This document shows positions 9,494 through 17,584 of a stretch of DNA of 64,000 bases, piece after piece. The position numbers and the translations under genes were made by a program. Below the pieces are notes generated by a model. It was given only the letters and a program-made list of their open reading frames with translations. It was not told where the DNA came from and ran no database searches. Source of the DNA: Gammaproteobacteria bacterium (lineage in GTDB: Bacteria; Pseudomonadota; Gammaproteobacteria; Steroidobacterales; Woeseiaceae); the NCBI GenBank assembly GCA_029863305.1, contig JAOTVR010000005.1:1-64000 (forward strand). The letters run 5' to 3'. The stretch's first letter is position 1. Every line of letters starts with the position of its first letter.

Positions 9494-11023
9494 CTACTTC
9501 TTGACGCGATTCAGGTCCGGCAGATTCCACTCCGTAACCGCCTGGGTTTCCAGTATCGGGTCACCTAACTCGGGCGTTGTCAGCAGATAGAGTCCGGTGT
9601 CCGTTGCCGCCCAGATCAGCTTTCTGTCCCATTCGATGAACACATTGTCGGTATTGCGCGTGTAACTGCCGGGCTCATCGAGACTGCCGCCCTGGGGTGG
9701 AATGAAGTACGCCGAAATAAACGGATATTCGGGATCCGTGATGTCGTAACACTGCAAGCCGGCGTTGAAGAATGTGTAGCAGGTAAAATTGGGATCGGCC
9801 TTGCCCGGTGCCTTCATATGCGGCGGATTGTGAACCCCGAAACGCCCTCGTTTCTGGCAAAAATTGTCGTACGGCGCTTCCTCTGGCGGACGCGGTATCG
9901 GCAAGGTCGACAGTTCGCGCGGCTTTGATGGATTGCTCACGTCGATGATGTAGGTGTGATGATAGGGCTCGTTGCAGCCCGGGTTCAGCGCCTCAGGTGC
10001 GCCGATGACGAATCCCCTGTCCAGTCTCGAGACATCCACCGAGTGAAACGCGATGCCACCCGGTTTGTAAGGCGCCTGAAATCTGCCGAGCAGCTTCGGC
10101 GCACTGATATCGCTCAGATCATGGACGAATACGCCCAACGAACCCCACGGGCTGAAGCCGAGCTTGCCGCCATTTTCCACTTTCTGTGGAACATAAAAGG
10201 CACCGTGCAATCCGGTGAATGACTCCTGATCACCCTTTTCCCGCCAGGCCGCATAGTCCTCCTGCTCATCCTCACGCTGGCCCGGCAACCACCAGTTCGC
10301 AACATGCTTCGGTGATTCCGGGTCGGACACGTCGATAATGACAAGGCCATGCGTATGCACGCGCACCGGACTTTCCTGGTGTGTAAACGAATCGTCAGGT
10401 GCTGCGTCGAGATACGCGTATTTGCCGCCATCGTAATAGTCCCTGTGGGTACCTCCGCCAGTCTGTCGTTTGCGGTCAGGGTCGCCGAGATCCGTGCTGA
10501 ATTTTGACAGCAGCTTGATGTCGTAAGGATCGCTGGCGTCATAAAAGCGCACACCACGCAAGCCATCATGATTCTTTACGCCCTCATACGCAGTCGGGTC
10601 ATCGTACTTGCCGTGCGGGAACTCGGTTGTCGCCTTGATCAGTGGTGGCGCCGCGCCCGTCATGAGAATCCATTTGCCAATGTCGGCATTGTAGGCAAGT
10701 TGAATCTGCCGGCCATCAAAGGCGCCTTCGTTGACGACCACGGGATTCAGCGGATCGGTCACCTCGATGACACTGCCTTTCGGAATGCCACCCTGAAACA
10801 GGAAGCGGCGCTCTCCCAGCGTCATCATCTGCAGTTTCCAGCGGCGATTCTCACCACCAACATGGGCCCGGATCGCCATATTGCGAATGTAGGTCGACTG
10901 GTCCAGGTACTTCAGGCTGTCCGGCCTCTCGTGCGGGTGCGCGTTGGCAAAAACGACTGCCGGTGCGCCGAGTGAGAACAGTACCAGGATAACGGATAGG
11001 TGCAGCTTGCTGTTGGCGATCAT
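9494..11023 (-). CDS. LVIVD-repeat secreted protein
   Basis: A 509-residue exported protein with a classical signal peptide (LHLSVILVLFSLGAPAVVFANA, cleavage near residue 27). The body contains repeated blade-like motifs in which a short strand is followed by a DxSDP or DPxxP turn: VIEVTDPLNPVVV, GVRFYDASDPYDIKLL, GLVIIDVSDPESPKHV, TYIIDVSNPSKPREL and CYDITDPEYPFIS. This is the LVIVD repeat, which is believed to fold as a beta-propeller. A strong AGGAG ribosome site lies 7 bp before ATG 11023. It is the first gene of the minus-strand operon reaching to 4871, and a putative LacI-type operator sits about 95 bp upstream. Biochemical role unknown. Confidence 0.85.
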   Translation of the reverse strand: MIANSKLHLSVILVLFSLGAPAVVFANAHPHERPDSLKYLDQSTYIRNMAIRAHVGGENRRWKLQMMTLGERRFLFQGGIPKGSVIEVTDPLNPVVVNEGAFDGRQIQLAYNADIGKWILMTGAAPPLIKATTEFPHGKYDDPTAYEGVKNHDGLRGVRFYDASDPYDIKLLSKFSTDLGDPDRKRQTGGGTHRDYYDGGKYAYLDAAPDDSFTHQESPVRVHTHGLVIIDVSDPESPKHVANWWLPGQREDEQEDYAAWREKGDQESFTGLHGAFYVPQKVENGGKLGFSPWGSLGVFVHDLSDISAPKLLGRFQAPYKPGGIAFHSVDVSRLDRGFVIGAPEALNPGCNEPYHHTYIIDVSNPSKPRELSTLPIPRPPEEAPYDNFCQKRGRFGVHNPPHMKAPGKADPNFTCYTFFNAGLQCYDITDPEYPFISAYFIPPQGGSLDEPGSYTRNTDNVFIEWDRKLIWAATDTGLYLLTTPELGDPILETQAVTEWNLPDLNRVKK

Positions 11024-11116
11024 TCTGGTTCTCCTGTCGCTGCGCCATGCCTGCAGCGCCGAAGGGCTCTGCCGCGGCTGAACGCCGTTTCAGTCTAGCC
11101 GATCCGGATCATTTAA

Positions 11117-11130
11117 TGCAATCGTTTGCA
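11117..11130. promoter_or_regulatory. Putative LacI-type operator, site 3
   Basis: On the minus strand it reads TGCAAACGATTGCA, matching the pattern TGCAwACGwkTGCA shared with two sites near 26.1 kb. The central CG dinucleotide and TGCA arms fit LacI-family operators. On the minus strand TTGCAT overlaps the site and is followed after 18 bp by TAGACT, a plausible sigma70 promoter for the LVIVD operon, so a bound repressor would cover the -35 region. Regulator assignment to the LacI protein at 19861-20889 is inference. Confidence 0.5.
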
Positions 11131-11193
11131 CAGGGCCGTCCGGACACGCTAGCCACGACCTTCAGAGCGCCGATATGAAGAGGAACAGAGGCC

Positions 11194-13407
11194 TCAGGCC
11201 TGGCGCACGCGTGCCGGCGTCAATGGCAGATCGCGTATGCGTTTGCCTGTCGCGCGCGCCACCGCATTGGCGATCGCAGCCGCAGTCGGGCCCTGCGCGG
11301 CCTCGCCGGCGCCGAGTGGCAATTCGTCCGGCTGGTCGATCAGGGTAACCTCAACCGCAGGCACTTCTGCAAACGTCAGGACGGGATACGATACCCAGTC
11401 TTTCGATGCAGCTCCATCGCGGTCAAGACGAATCTGCTCCCTGACGGTCCAGCTCGACGCCTGGATGATGCCGCCTTCTATCTGGTTGATCACACCATCC
11501 GGGTTGATGACCAGACCGACATCCACGGCGCAGAGGGCATGCCGAAGCTTAATCTGCCCACTGTCCGGGTTGACGACGACATGCATGGCGACCGCGCAAT
11601 ACGCGCCTGAGTTCTTGTACCGGGCCATGCCAATGCCAACACCGGCTGGCGCCTCGAGTGAGCCGGTCTGCGACGCCGACATTTGCTCACGCAATGTGTT
11701 GAGAACGCCGATCGCGCGCTGGTCGTCAAGATGACGAATGCGAAAGTCAATCGGATCCTCTGCCTGCTCGTGCGCGATCTCGTCCATGAAAGATTCAATG
11801 GCAAACACGTTCGTAAAGGCACCGAGCGCCCGCATTGCGGAGACCCGCAATCGCACGTCCGGTACCAGGTGTTTTGTCACTCGATGGTTGGCGAATGCAT
11901 AACCGGGTACGGCATTTCGATCGCCCCCGCCGCGCGGCTGGGGGATGTTCCCCACCGGCGGAACCGCGAGTGGCTCTGCAAGCTGGCGCGCAGCAAAAAA
12001 CCGACCAGCACCGTTCGCACCACGGGGGCGTGTCGAATGCGAGCCGCTCCAGACGTCGAAGTTCCAGTCCACGATGCGGCCATCGTCATCGATGCCCGCA
12101 TTTATTTCCGTGGTCATGGCCGAGCCATAAGGCTCACCCAGAAATTCGTCGGCTCTGGACCACTGCAATCGAATCGGTCTGCCGGGCACTTGCATTGCGA
12201 TGAGCGCGGCATCGCAGGCTGCGTCATCGGCGCCGTTATGTCCGTAACAACCCGATGCCTGTGCATGTATGCATCGAACACTTTGTTCATCGAGGCCGGC
12301 AATCTTTGCGATGGCCCCACGCAGTGGATAAACGCCCTGCGAATGGCTCCAGACAGTCAGTCGATCGCCTTGCCTGTGTGCGATAGCGGCGGACGGGGAC
12401 AGCGATGCGTGCGCCTGGAAGGCGCGCGAGTAACTCCTGCCAACGTTGCGGGCGATACCGGAGGAACCGACGGCACCGCGCTCTGCCACGACCTTGACTT
12501 CCGCCGGTGCCTCGCGCAGCCACTCGCTGACCGACGACTCGTCGAATGGCAGAGTCGCGTGCTTCCAGTCGCACAACGCCGCGAGTTGCCGGGCTGCATT
12601 GACGGCCTGCTCCTCCCTTTCTGCCACGACCGCCAGAAAAGAACCGTCACGCACGACTTTGACCACACCCGGACTGTCCATGACCGTATCGATGTCTGCA
12701 CGCAACGACAACGTCGCCTCGCAATTGCCCGTGCGTACGACACGCGCATGCAACATGCCATCAAGTCGCATGTCATGGATGTAGACATTCTCGGCGAATG
12801 CTTTCGCCGGTATATCGATACGCTCAGCCGAGCTGCCCACGACCCGATAGCGATCGCGATCTTTGACCGGAACCGTCCCGCTTGCATGGCGCTCGAGCGT
12901 TTTTTCTGCAATGACCGACCAGTAATCGAGTGGTGTCATGGCACCGTCTATCGTGAACACGCCATTGCGCACAGCAATCTTTGCGGGAAGTGTGTCGAGT
13001 TCGTCGGCCGCCAGTTCGACCAGAATTGCGCGCACTTCCGCCGCCGCCATGCGTATCGCCGCGCCACTGTGCTCGATCGAGCGACTGCCGGATGTATAAG
13101 CCTCATCCGGGGAATGACCGGTATCCACGGTCAGGACCTGTATGCGGCCCATATCGACATCCAGTTCTTCGGCTGCGATTTGCGCCAGCGCCGTTTGTAC
13201 GCCCTGCCCGAGCTCACATTTCCCGGGTGATAATGTGACGACCCCATCTGCATCTAGCCGAAGCCATGTATCCAGGCTGCGGTTGGCGGCCAGCGACTGC
13301 GGCAGTTCAGCCGCGCTCGACTGTTGCGCGCTAGCATCAAACGGCATCACATTGAAGTACAGCACGAGCGACCCCGCGCCCTTGATAAAAGTTCGACGCG
13401 TCGTCAT
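11194..13407 (-). CDS. Molybdenum hydroxylase large subunit (IorB/aldehyde oxidase-like), Tat-exported
   Basis: Molybdopterin-binding catalytic subunit of a two-subunit xanthine-oxidase-family hydroxylase, 737 residues, of the isoquinoline 1-oxidoreductase beta/membrane aldehyde dehydrogenase type. The N-terminus carries a Tat signal (TRRTFIKGAG). The body has SPGKCELGQGVQTALAQIAAEEL, the family motif LRVSAMRALGAFTNVFAIES, and near the C-terminus LPLGAGEAAQGPTAAAIANA with the catalytic Glu. It hydroxylates an activated carbon or oxidises an aldehyde using water, probably in the periplasm, passing electrons through the small [2Fe-2S] subunit. Its ATG overlaps that subunit's stop by 4 bp. No FAD subunit is nearby, as expected for the IorAB type, so a cytochrome should accept the electrons. 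Substrate unknown. Confidence 0.9.
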   Translation of the reverse strand: MTTRRTFIKGAGSLVLYFNVMPFDASAQQSSAAELPQSLAANRSLDTWLRLDADGVVTLSPGKCELGQGVQTALAQIAAEELDVDMGRIQVLTVDTGHSPDEAYTSGSRSIEHSGAAIRMAAAEVRAILVELAADELDTLPAKIAVRNGVFTIDGAMTPLDYWSVIAEKTLERHASGTVPVKDRDRYRVVGSSAERIDIPAKAFAENVYIHDMRLDGMLHARVVRTGNCEATLSLRADIDTVMDSPGVVKVVRDGSFLAVVAEREEQAVNAARQLAALCDWKHATLPFDESSVSEWLREAPAEVKVVAERGAVGSSGIARNVGRSYSRAFQAHASLSPSAAIAHRQGDRLTVWSHSQGVYPLRGAIAKIAGLDEQSVRCIHAQASGCYGHNGADDAACDAALIAMQVPGRPIRLQWSRADEFLGEPYGSAMTTEINAGIDDDGRIVDWNFDVWSGSHSTRPRGANGAGRFFAARQLAEPLAVPPVGNIPQPRGGGDRNAVPGYAFANHRVTKHLVPDVRLRVSAMRALGAFTNVFAIESFMDEIAHEQAEDPIDFRIRHLDDQRAIGVLNTLREQMSASQTGSLEAPAGVGIGMARYKNSGAYCAVAMHVVVNPDSGQIKLRHALCAVDVGLVINPDGVINQIEGGIIQASSWTVREQIRLDRDGAASKDWVSYPVLTFAEVPAVEVTLIDQPDELPLGAGEAAQGPTAAAIANAVARATGKRIRDLPLTPARVRQA

Positions 13408-13880
13408 GGCCGCTCTTTATCCTGCTGCTGGCGGGCCGCTTCGCTGATTGCCTGCACGATTCGGCCATGCGCGCCGCAGCGACAAAGATTGCCGATCAGC
13501 GCGGAGCGAATCTGCTCTTCACTCGGACTCGGGTTTTCCTGCAGCAATGCCGCCGCACTCATGATGATGCCGTTGGAGCAGTAACCGCATTGCATGGCCT
13601 GCAATTTTATAAACGCGGCCTGCAACGGGTGCGGTGCGTCACGGCTACCCAGCCCTTCCAGGGTGACCACATCCTTTCCGGCCGCGCTGGCAGCAGGTAG
13701 CACGCAGGATCGAACTGCTTGTCCGTTGACCAGCACGGTGCATGCGCCGCACTGCGCCAGACCGCAGCCGAACTTCGGGCTGTTGAGCTGCAGATCGTTG
13801 CGCAGCACATACAGTAATGCCGAGTCCGGCGGCACATCCAGTTCGACGACTTTGCCGTTCAAATTGAAGTTAATACTCAT
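13404..13880 (-). CDS. [2Fe-2S] small subunit of the molybdenum hydroxylase (IorA/CoxS type)
   Basis: A 158-residue iron-sulfur subunit. The plant-type ferredoxin half has the first cluster motif FGCGLAQCGACTVLVNG with a fourth Cys in VRSCVLP. The C-terminal four-helix half has the second cluster motif CGYCSNGIIMSAAALL and NLCRCGAHGRI. Both match the family exactly. It relays electrons from the molybdenum centre of the large subunit, encoded immediately downstream with a 4-bp overlap. It has no Tat signal of its own and would be carried out with the large subunit, as known for related heterodimers. Confidence 0.94.
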   Translation of the reverse strand: MSINFNLNGKVVELDVPPDSALLYVLRNDLQLNSPKFGCGLAQCGACTVLVNGQAVRSCVLPAASAAGKDVVTLEGLGSRDAPHPLQAAFIKLQAMQCGYCSNGIIMSAAALLQENPSPSEEQIRSALIGNLCRCGAHGRIVQAISEAARQQQDKERP

Positions 13881-13919
13881 GCCCCAACCATACCTGACTG
13901 CATCGAGGTAGCCGCCAAT

Positions 13920-14819
13920 CTAGCTGCCATCCCGACCTTTTCCGTGCACGAGACGCAAGGTATCGATTAACTCGCTGTCGTTGAGATCACCCATGCCATT
14001 ATCCACCATTTGACCAAAGACCTTATTCGTCGCATGGCCGAGAACAGACTGTGCTCCGACACTTTCAATGAGACTTATGCCGTACGTCACATCCTTGATC
14101 CGCATTCTTCCCGAAAACTGGACCGGATCTTCGTGTTTGTTTTCAGCCATGTAAGCGGAATGCCGAACCACATGCGGGCTGCCGGTTGCGCCAGTTGAAA
14201 ATCCCTCGGCCGCTACCGCCAGGTCTATGCCGGCCGCTTCGCAGGCGTGCATGCCTTCGGCACAGGCCGCAACCTGGATCGCGCCCATGACGTTGTAAAT
14301 CAACTTGAAGGAAATTCCGCTGCCGACGCCGCCCACATGCATTACGGCCTTGCTGATGGATTCGAACACCGGACGAATCGCATCCACATCCTCAGCGCTG
14401 CCACCGGCAAACACTTTGAGCTGCCCCGCCTCGGCGACGTCAGGGCGACCGGCAACCGGGCAGTCGAGGAAACGCAAACCCCTTGCCATAGCAAGTTCAC
14501 TGAGCTTCGACACCCATTGCAACGACACTGTCGACGATTCAACAGCAAATGCACCGGCCTTGAGATCGGCTTGCAGTGCGCCATCCGGACCACTCCACGA
14601 AGCGCGCGATGCATCGTCGTTGGTGAGGCTCGACATGATCACATCGGCACCGCTGGCCGCTTCTTTGGGCGTTGCGGCAAGCACAGCGCCTAGTTCCTGC
14701 AACGGCCGCGCCTTTTCCAGCGTCCGGTTATAGACAGTCACAGCATGTCCACCGCGCAAAAAATTACGGATCATTGGCTGACCCATCATGCCGGCACCGA
14801 GAAAAGCTATTTTTGACAT
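13920..14819 (-). CDS. NAD(P)-dependent beta-hydroxyacid dehydrogenase (3-hydroxyisobutyrate dehydrogenase family)
   Basis: A 299-residue cytoplasmic dehydrogenase. The N-terminus has the Rossmann motif FLGAGMMGQPM with the following basic NRT turn, which in this family often signals NADP(H). The substrate-binding signature DCPVAGRPDVAEAGQL and the catalytic Lys helix GSGISFKLIYNVMG are intact. It should oxidise a beta-hydroxyacid or reduce the corresponding semialdehyde. It lies 65 bp downstream of the 6-oxocamphor-hydrolase-like gene and 39 bp upstream of the molybdenum hydroxylase pair on the same strand, so the five genes may form one catabolic operon. Exact substrate is not readable; glyoxylate/succinic semialdehyde reductase is an alternative. 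Confidence 0.88.
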   Translation of the reverse strand: MSKIAFLGAGMMGQPMIRNFLRGGHAVTVYNRTLEKARPLQELGAVLAATPKEAASGADVIMSSLTNDDASRASWSGPDGALQADLKAGAFAVESSTVSLQWVSKLSELAMARGLRFLDCPVAGRPDVAEAGQLKVFAGGSAEDVDAIRPVFESISKAVMHVGGVGSGISFKLIYNVMGAIQVAACAEGMHACEAAGIDLAVAAEGFSTGATGSPHVVRHSAYMAENKHEDPVQFSGRMRIKDVTYGISLIESVGAQSVLGHATNKVFGQMVDNGMGDLNDSELIDTLRLVHGKGRDGS

Positions 14820-14884
14820 TTTTAGTCTCTGTGTATCAAAAGGCCGCGCCGCCTGGTCGCGATCATCGAAAAGTCATTGCTGAC

Positions 14885-15655
14885 CTAGCGCGTAATCGCC
14901 AGACCTTCCAGCGCCAGGCCATACGGCAACAAATCATGCAACTGGCGGCGTAGCTGCTCAGTGAGGAGCAGACGTGTGTAGCGTCGGTTCATTTCCGGCT
15001 GCAACATGATCTGCCGCGCCAGTTCCCAGGCACGTGGCAACAATTCATCCGCCGGCAATACTTCGTTTACCAATCCGACATCTCTGGCCTCGACCGCGTC
15101 GATGACCTGCCCTGTCAGCAAGAAATAGCGGCCGCGATTCAGCCCCATAATCATCGGAAACACAACGTGTACGCCATCTCCGGGAACCAGGCCGCCCGTG
15201 TAATGGGCAGAGTCCTGAAAGGTCGCGGTCTCCGCAGCAAGTACGATGTCGCACATCACCGGCAGTTCGGCATGACGCGCTGCCGGACCGTTAATCGCGC
15301 TTATCATCGGTACGTCGATCGCCAGCAGGTTAGTCAGCAAACGGTTCGACTCCCAACCCAACTCCGCCCACTCATCGGGAGATTGCTTGTGCGCAGCGCG
15401 ATTCGACTCAGGCTCGGCCACCGGGCCGGAAAACTCGCTGCCCGTGCCCGTCATGATCACGACCTGGTTATCGCGATCACGCCCGATGTTCAGAAACGCC
15501 TCTTCGAGTTCGGCGTGCGGCCGGCGACCCCACTGCAGCGGACCGCCATCGGTTCCGAGAGTGATCTGCAGGATACCGTCCTCGCGACGCATGCTGATCG
15601 ACTGATACCTATCGCAGTAATCTTCGAATCGTGCTCTGAGCTTGTCGACATTCAT
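14885..15655 (-). CDS. Crotonase-fold hydrolase of the 6-oxocamphor hydrolase type (beta-diketone hydrolase)
   Basis: A crotonase-superfamily enzyme of 256 residues. Residues I recall as catalytic in Rhodococcus 6-oxocamphor hydrolase (Trp40, His122, His145, Asp154, Glu244) have clear counterparts here: Trp42, His128 (ARHAELP), His151 (DSAHY), Asp160 (VPGDG) and Glu250. The spacings are identical from His128 onward. The hydratase Glu near QPE of true enoyl-CoA hydratases is absent. The segment NRGRYFLLTG and the C-terminal ELLPRAWELAR also fit. It is therefore expected to cleave a carbon-carbon bond of a cyclic beta-diketone by retro-Claisen hydrolysis rather than hydrate an enoyl-CoA. Start 15655 is chosen because GGAG lies 6 bp upstream; a 15-residue longer form from 15700 is possible. 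Confidence 0.82.
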   Translation of the reverse strand: MNVDKLRARFEDYCDRYQSISMRREDGILQITLGTDGGPLQWGRRPHAELEEAFLNIGRDRDNQVVIMTGTGSEFSGPVAEPESNRAAHKQSPDEWAELGWESNRLLTNLLAIDVPMISAINGPAARHAELPVMCDIVLAAETATFQDSAHYTGGLVPGDGVHVVFPMIMGLNRGRYFLLTGQVIDAVEARDVGLVNEVLPADELLPRAWELARQIMLQPEMNRRYTRLLLTEQLRRQLHDLLPYGLALEGLAITR

Positions 15656-15712
15656 TTCCCGCTCCGGAGAATTATCATGGCCCGCTGCAAGACCCGTCAC
15701 TCAGCATTGCCG

Positions 15713-17419
15713 TTACGCTCTCTTTGCGCGGATGTCGTCCAGTCCGTCAAAGAACGTTATCGGCGGGTAGGCTGTCGGGTCGACTGAGACATCGAGAACC
15801 GTCGTTTCATCACATGCAAGTGCTTCGCGCAGCGCCGGCAAATAATCGGCTGCATTTTCGATACGCACGCCGCGGCAGCCGCTTGCTCTTGCAATCGCTG
15901 CATGGTCTACCGGGGAGAAATAACAGCCGGTACTGTGGCGCCCGAATTTCACATCTTCGGCATCTTTCTGATAACCGAGGCAACTGTTGTTGAGGACCGT
16001 TAGTGCCACCGGCGTGCGCCGACGTGCCACCGTTTCAAGCTCAGACCATACGTGCGCGAAACCACCATCTCCCACGACGCACAATACCGGGTCTGCGGGT
16101 CTGGCGACTTTGGCGCCGATCGCAAGTGGCAGCCCCCAACCCAGCCCGGCCAATCCACGCGGGGTAATGAACCGCATCCCTGCCTTGAGGGCCTGCGTGT
16201 AACAGGCCAGCCATAGCGTGGCATAACTCGCATCGGCAACCACGATCGTCTCGGCGGTCAATACCTGTCGAATATCGGCCGCCAGCCTCTCCGGCCTGAT
16301 CGGACTGGCGTCCGACTGCTCCAGGTGCGAAATCTCCGCCGCATGTCGGCGTTTTACCTCGGCAATGCGTTCTTCGAGCTCCGGATTCGGCTTGCGCTGC
16401 CCGCGCAGTTTTTCGTGTATGGCTGCAACGGTGAGTTTGGCATCGCCATTAAGGCGCAGTGCTTCATAATTGCGGCCGATTTCGCCGCCGTCGACATCGA
16501 CGTGGATGTATTGTGCGCCATCAGGATACAGCGTCCACGAATCAGTGCCGTTCTGATTGGTGCGCGTTCCAACCAGCAGGATGACGTCCGCCTCTTCAAT
16601 GATCGGACGCATGTCGCGGGTCGGTGATAGCTTGCCGAGCGCATACCCGGTCACACCGATGGACAGGGGATGCCGCTCGTCAACCACGCCCTTGCCCATC
16701 ACTGTGGTCATCACGGGCACATGTGCATCGCGTTGCAACGCGACTATCTCATCGCATGCCGCAGAGAGATGTACTCCGCCGCCCGCAACGATCAACGGAT
16801 TTCTCGCTGCTGCCAGAAGCTTCACAGCTTGTTCGATACCGGCCGGATCGGCGACAGTGCGATCGAGTGGAAAATAGCCGAGGCACGACGTTCGTGGTTG
16901 CAACTCGGGCAACTCTTCGAGCAACAAGTCGGCCGGAAGGATCAGCGCCACCGGACCGGGACGCCCGCTGGCCGCATTGGCAAAAGCCATATCGAGGTAG
17001 TCAATCACACGGGACGCTTCGGAAACCCGGCGTACCCATTTCGTACAGGACTGGAACAAACCTATGTGATCCAGTTCCTGGAAGGCGTTGCGGTCCGTCT
17101 GTGTTCGAACCACGTCCTGCACGAGCGCAACGATCGGAATCGACGCCTTGAGTGCTTCCGCCATGCCCGGTACCAGCAGGGTTGCCGCGGGACCGTTCTG
17201 TGCCGATACTACACCCACCTTTCCGGAAACGCGGGCGTAACCGTCGGCCATCACGATGCCGGCATTCTCCGTCCGGTACATGAACTGGGTAATGTCGAGA
17301 TCTTCCGCAGCGTGCAACACCGCTGACGGCAATGACTGCGCGAATATCACATCGACATCATGACGCAACAGGTTTTTGCCGATGGCTTCAGCCACGGTTT
17401 GTACTTTTGTCGTTGGCAT
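15713..17419 (-). CDS. Thiamine-diphosphate-dependent enzyme (acetolactate synthase/benzoylformate decarboxylase superfamily)
   Basis: A 568-residue ThDP enzyme with the three-domain layout of the family. The N-terminal PYR domain contains MYRTENAGIVMADGYAR with the ylide-forming Glu at residue 51. The central domain has VAGGGVHLSAA, and the C-terminal PP domain has the ThDP/Mg motif GDGGFAHVWSEL ending in LNN. It carries out decarboxylation, carboligation or C-C cleavage of a 2-keto compound or diketone. The FAD site typical of acetohydroxyacid synthase cannot be confirmed. Its neighbours (beta-diketone hydrolase, hydroxyacid dehydrogenase, molybdenum hydroxylase) suggest a role in opening or shortening an alicyclic or aromatic substrate. 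The 126 bp between it and the divergent FAD oxidoreductase gene should hold both promoters. Confidence 0.87.
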   Translation of the reverse strand: MPTTKVQTVAEAIGKNLLRHDVDVIFAQSLPSAVLHAAEDLDITQFMYRTENAGIVMADGYARVSGKVGVVSAQNGPAATLLVPGMAEALKASIPIVALVQDVVRTQTDRNAFQELDHIGLFQSCTKWVRRVSEASRVIDYLDMAFANAASGRPGPVALILPADLLLEELPELQPRTSCLGYFPLDRTVADPAGIEQAVKLLAAARNPLIVAGGGVHLSAACDEIVALQRDAHVPVMTTVMGKGVVDERHPLSIGVTGYALGKLSPTRDMRPIIEEADVILLVGTRTNQNGTDSWTLYPDGAQYIHVDVDGGEIGRNYEALRLNGDAKLTVAAIHEKLRGQRKPNPELEERIAEVKRRHAAEISHLEQSDASPIRPERLAADIRQVLTAETIVVADASYATLWLACYTQALKAGMRFITPRGLAGLGWGLPLAIGAKVARPADPVLCVVGDGGFAHVWSELETVARRRTPVALTVLNNSCLGYQKDAEDVKFGRHSTGCYFSPVDHAAIARASGCRGVRIENAADYLPALREALACDETTVLDVSVDPTAYPPITFFDGLDDIRAKRA

Positions 17420-17584
17420 TCTTGCCGGATCCCCGGTGTCTCAGTGTGCACTGGCGCCGATTGCAGCAACCAGCATATATCATCACTGCTCAACGCAGAA
17501 GAGCTCGCCCGGGTAGCCAATGCGCGGTGAGTTGCTACAATTGCCGTGAGCGATCGTGGCGCAAAGTCAGTTACGGAGATGTTC

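Noticed and set aside
11683-13230. 515-codon plus-strand frame opposite the molybdenum hydroxylase gene
   Set aside because: No recognisable domain, while the minus-strand frame has all family motifs.
14885-15655. Enoyl-CoA hydratase
   Set aside because: The hydratase Glu is absent and the five 6-oxocamphor hydrolase residues are present.
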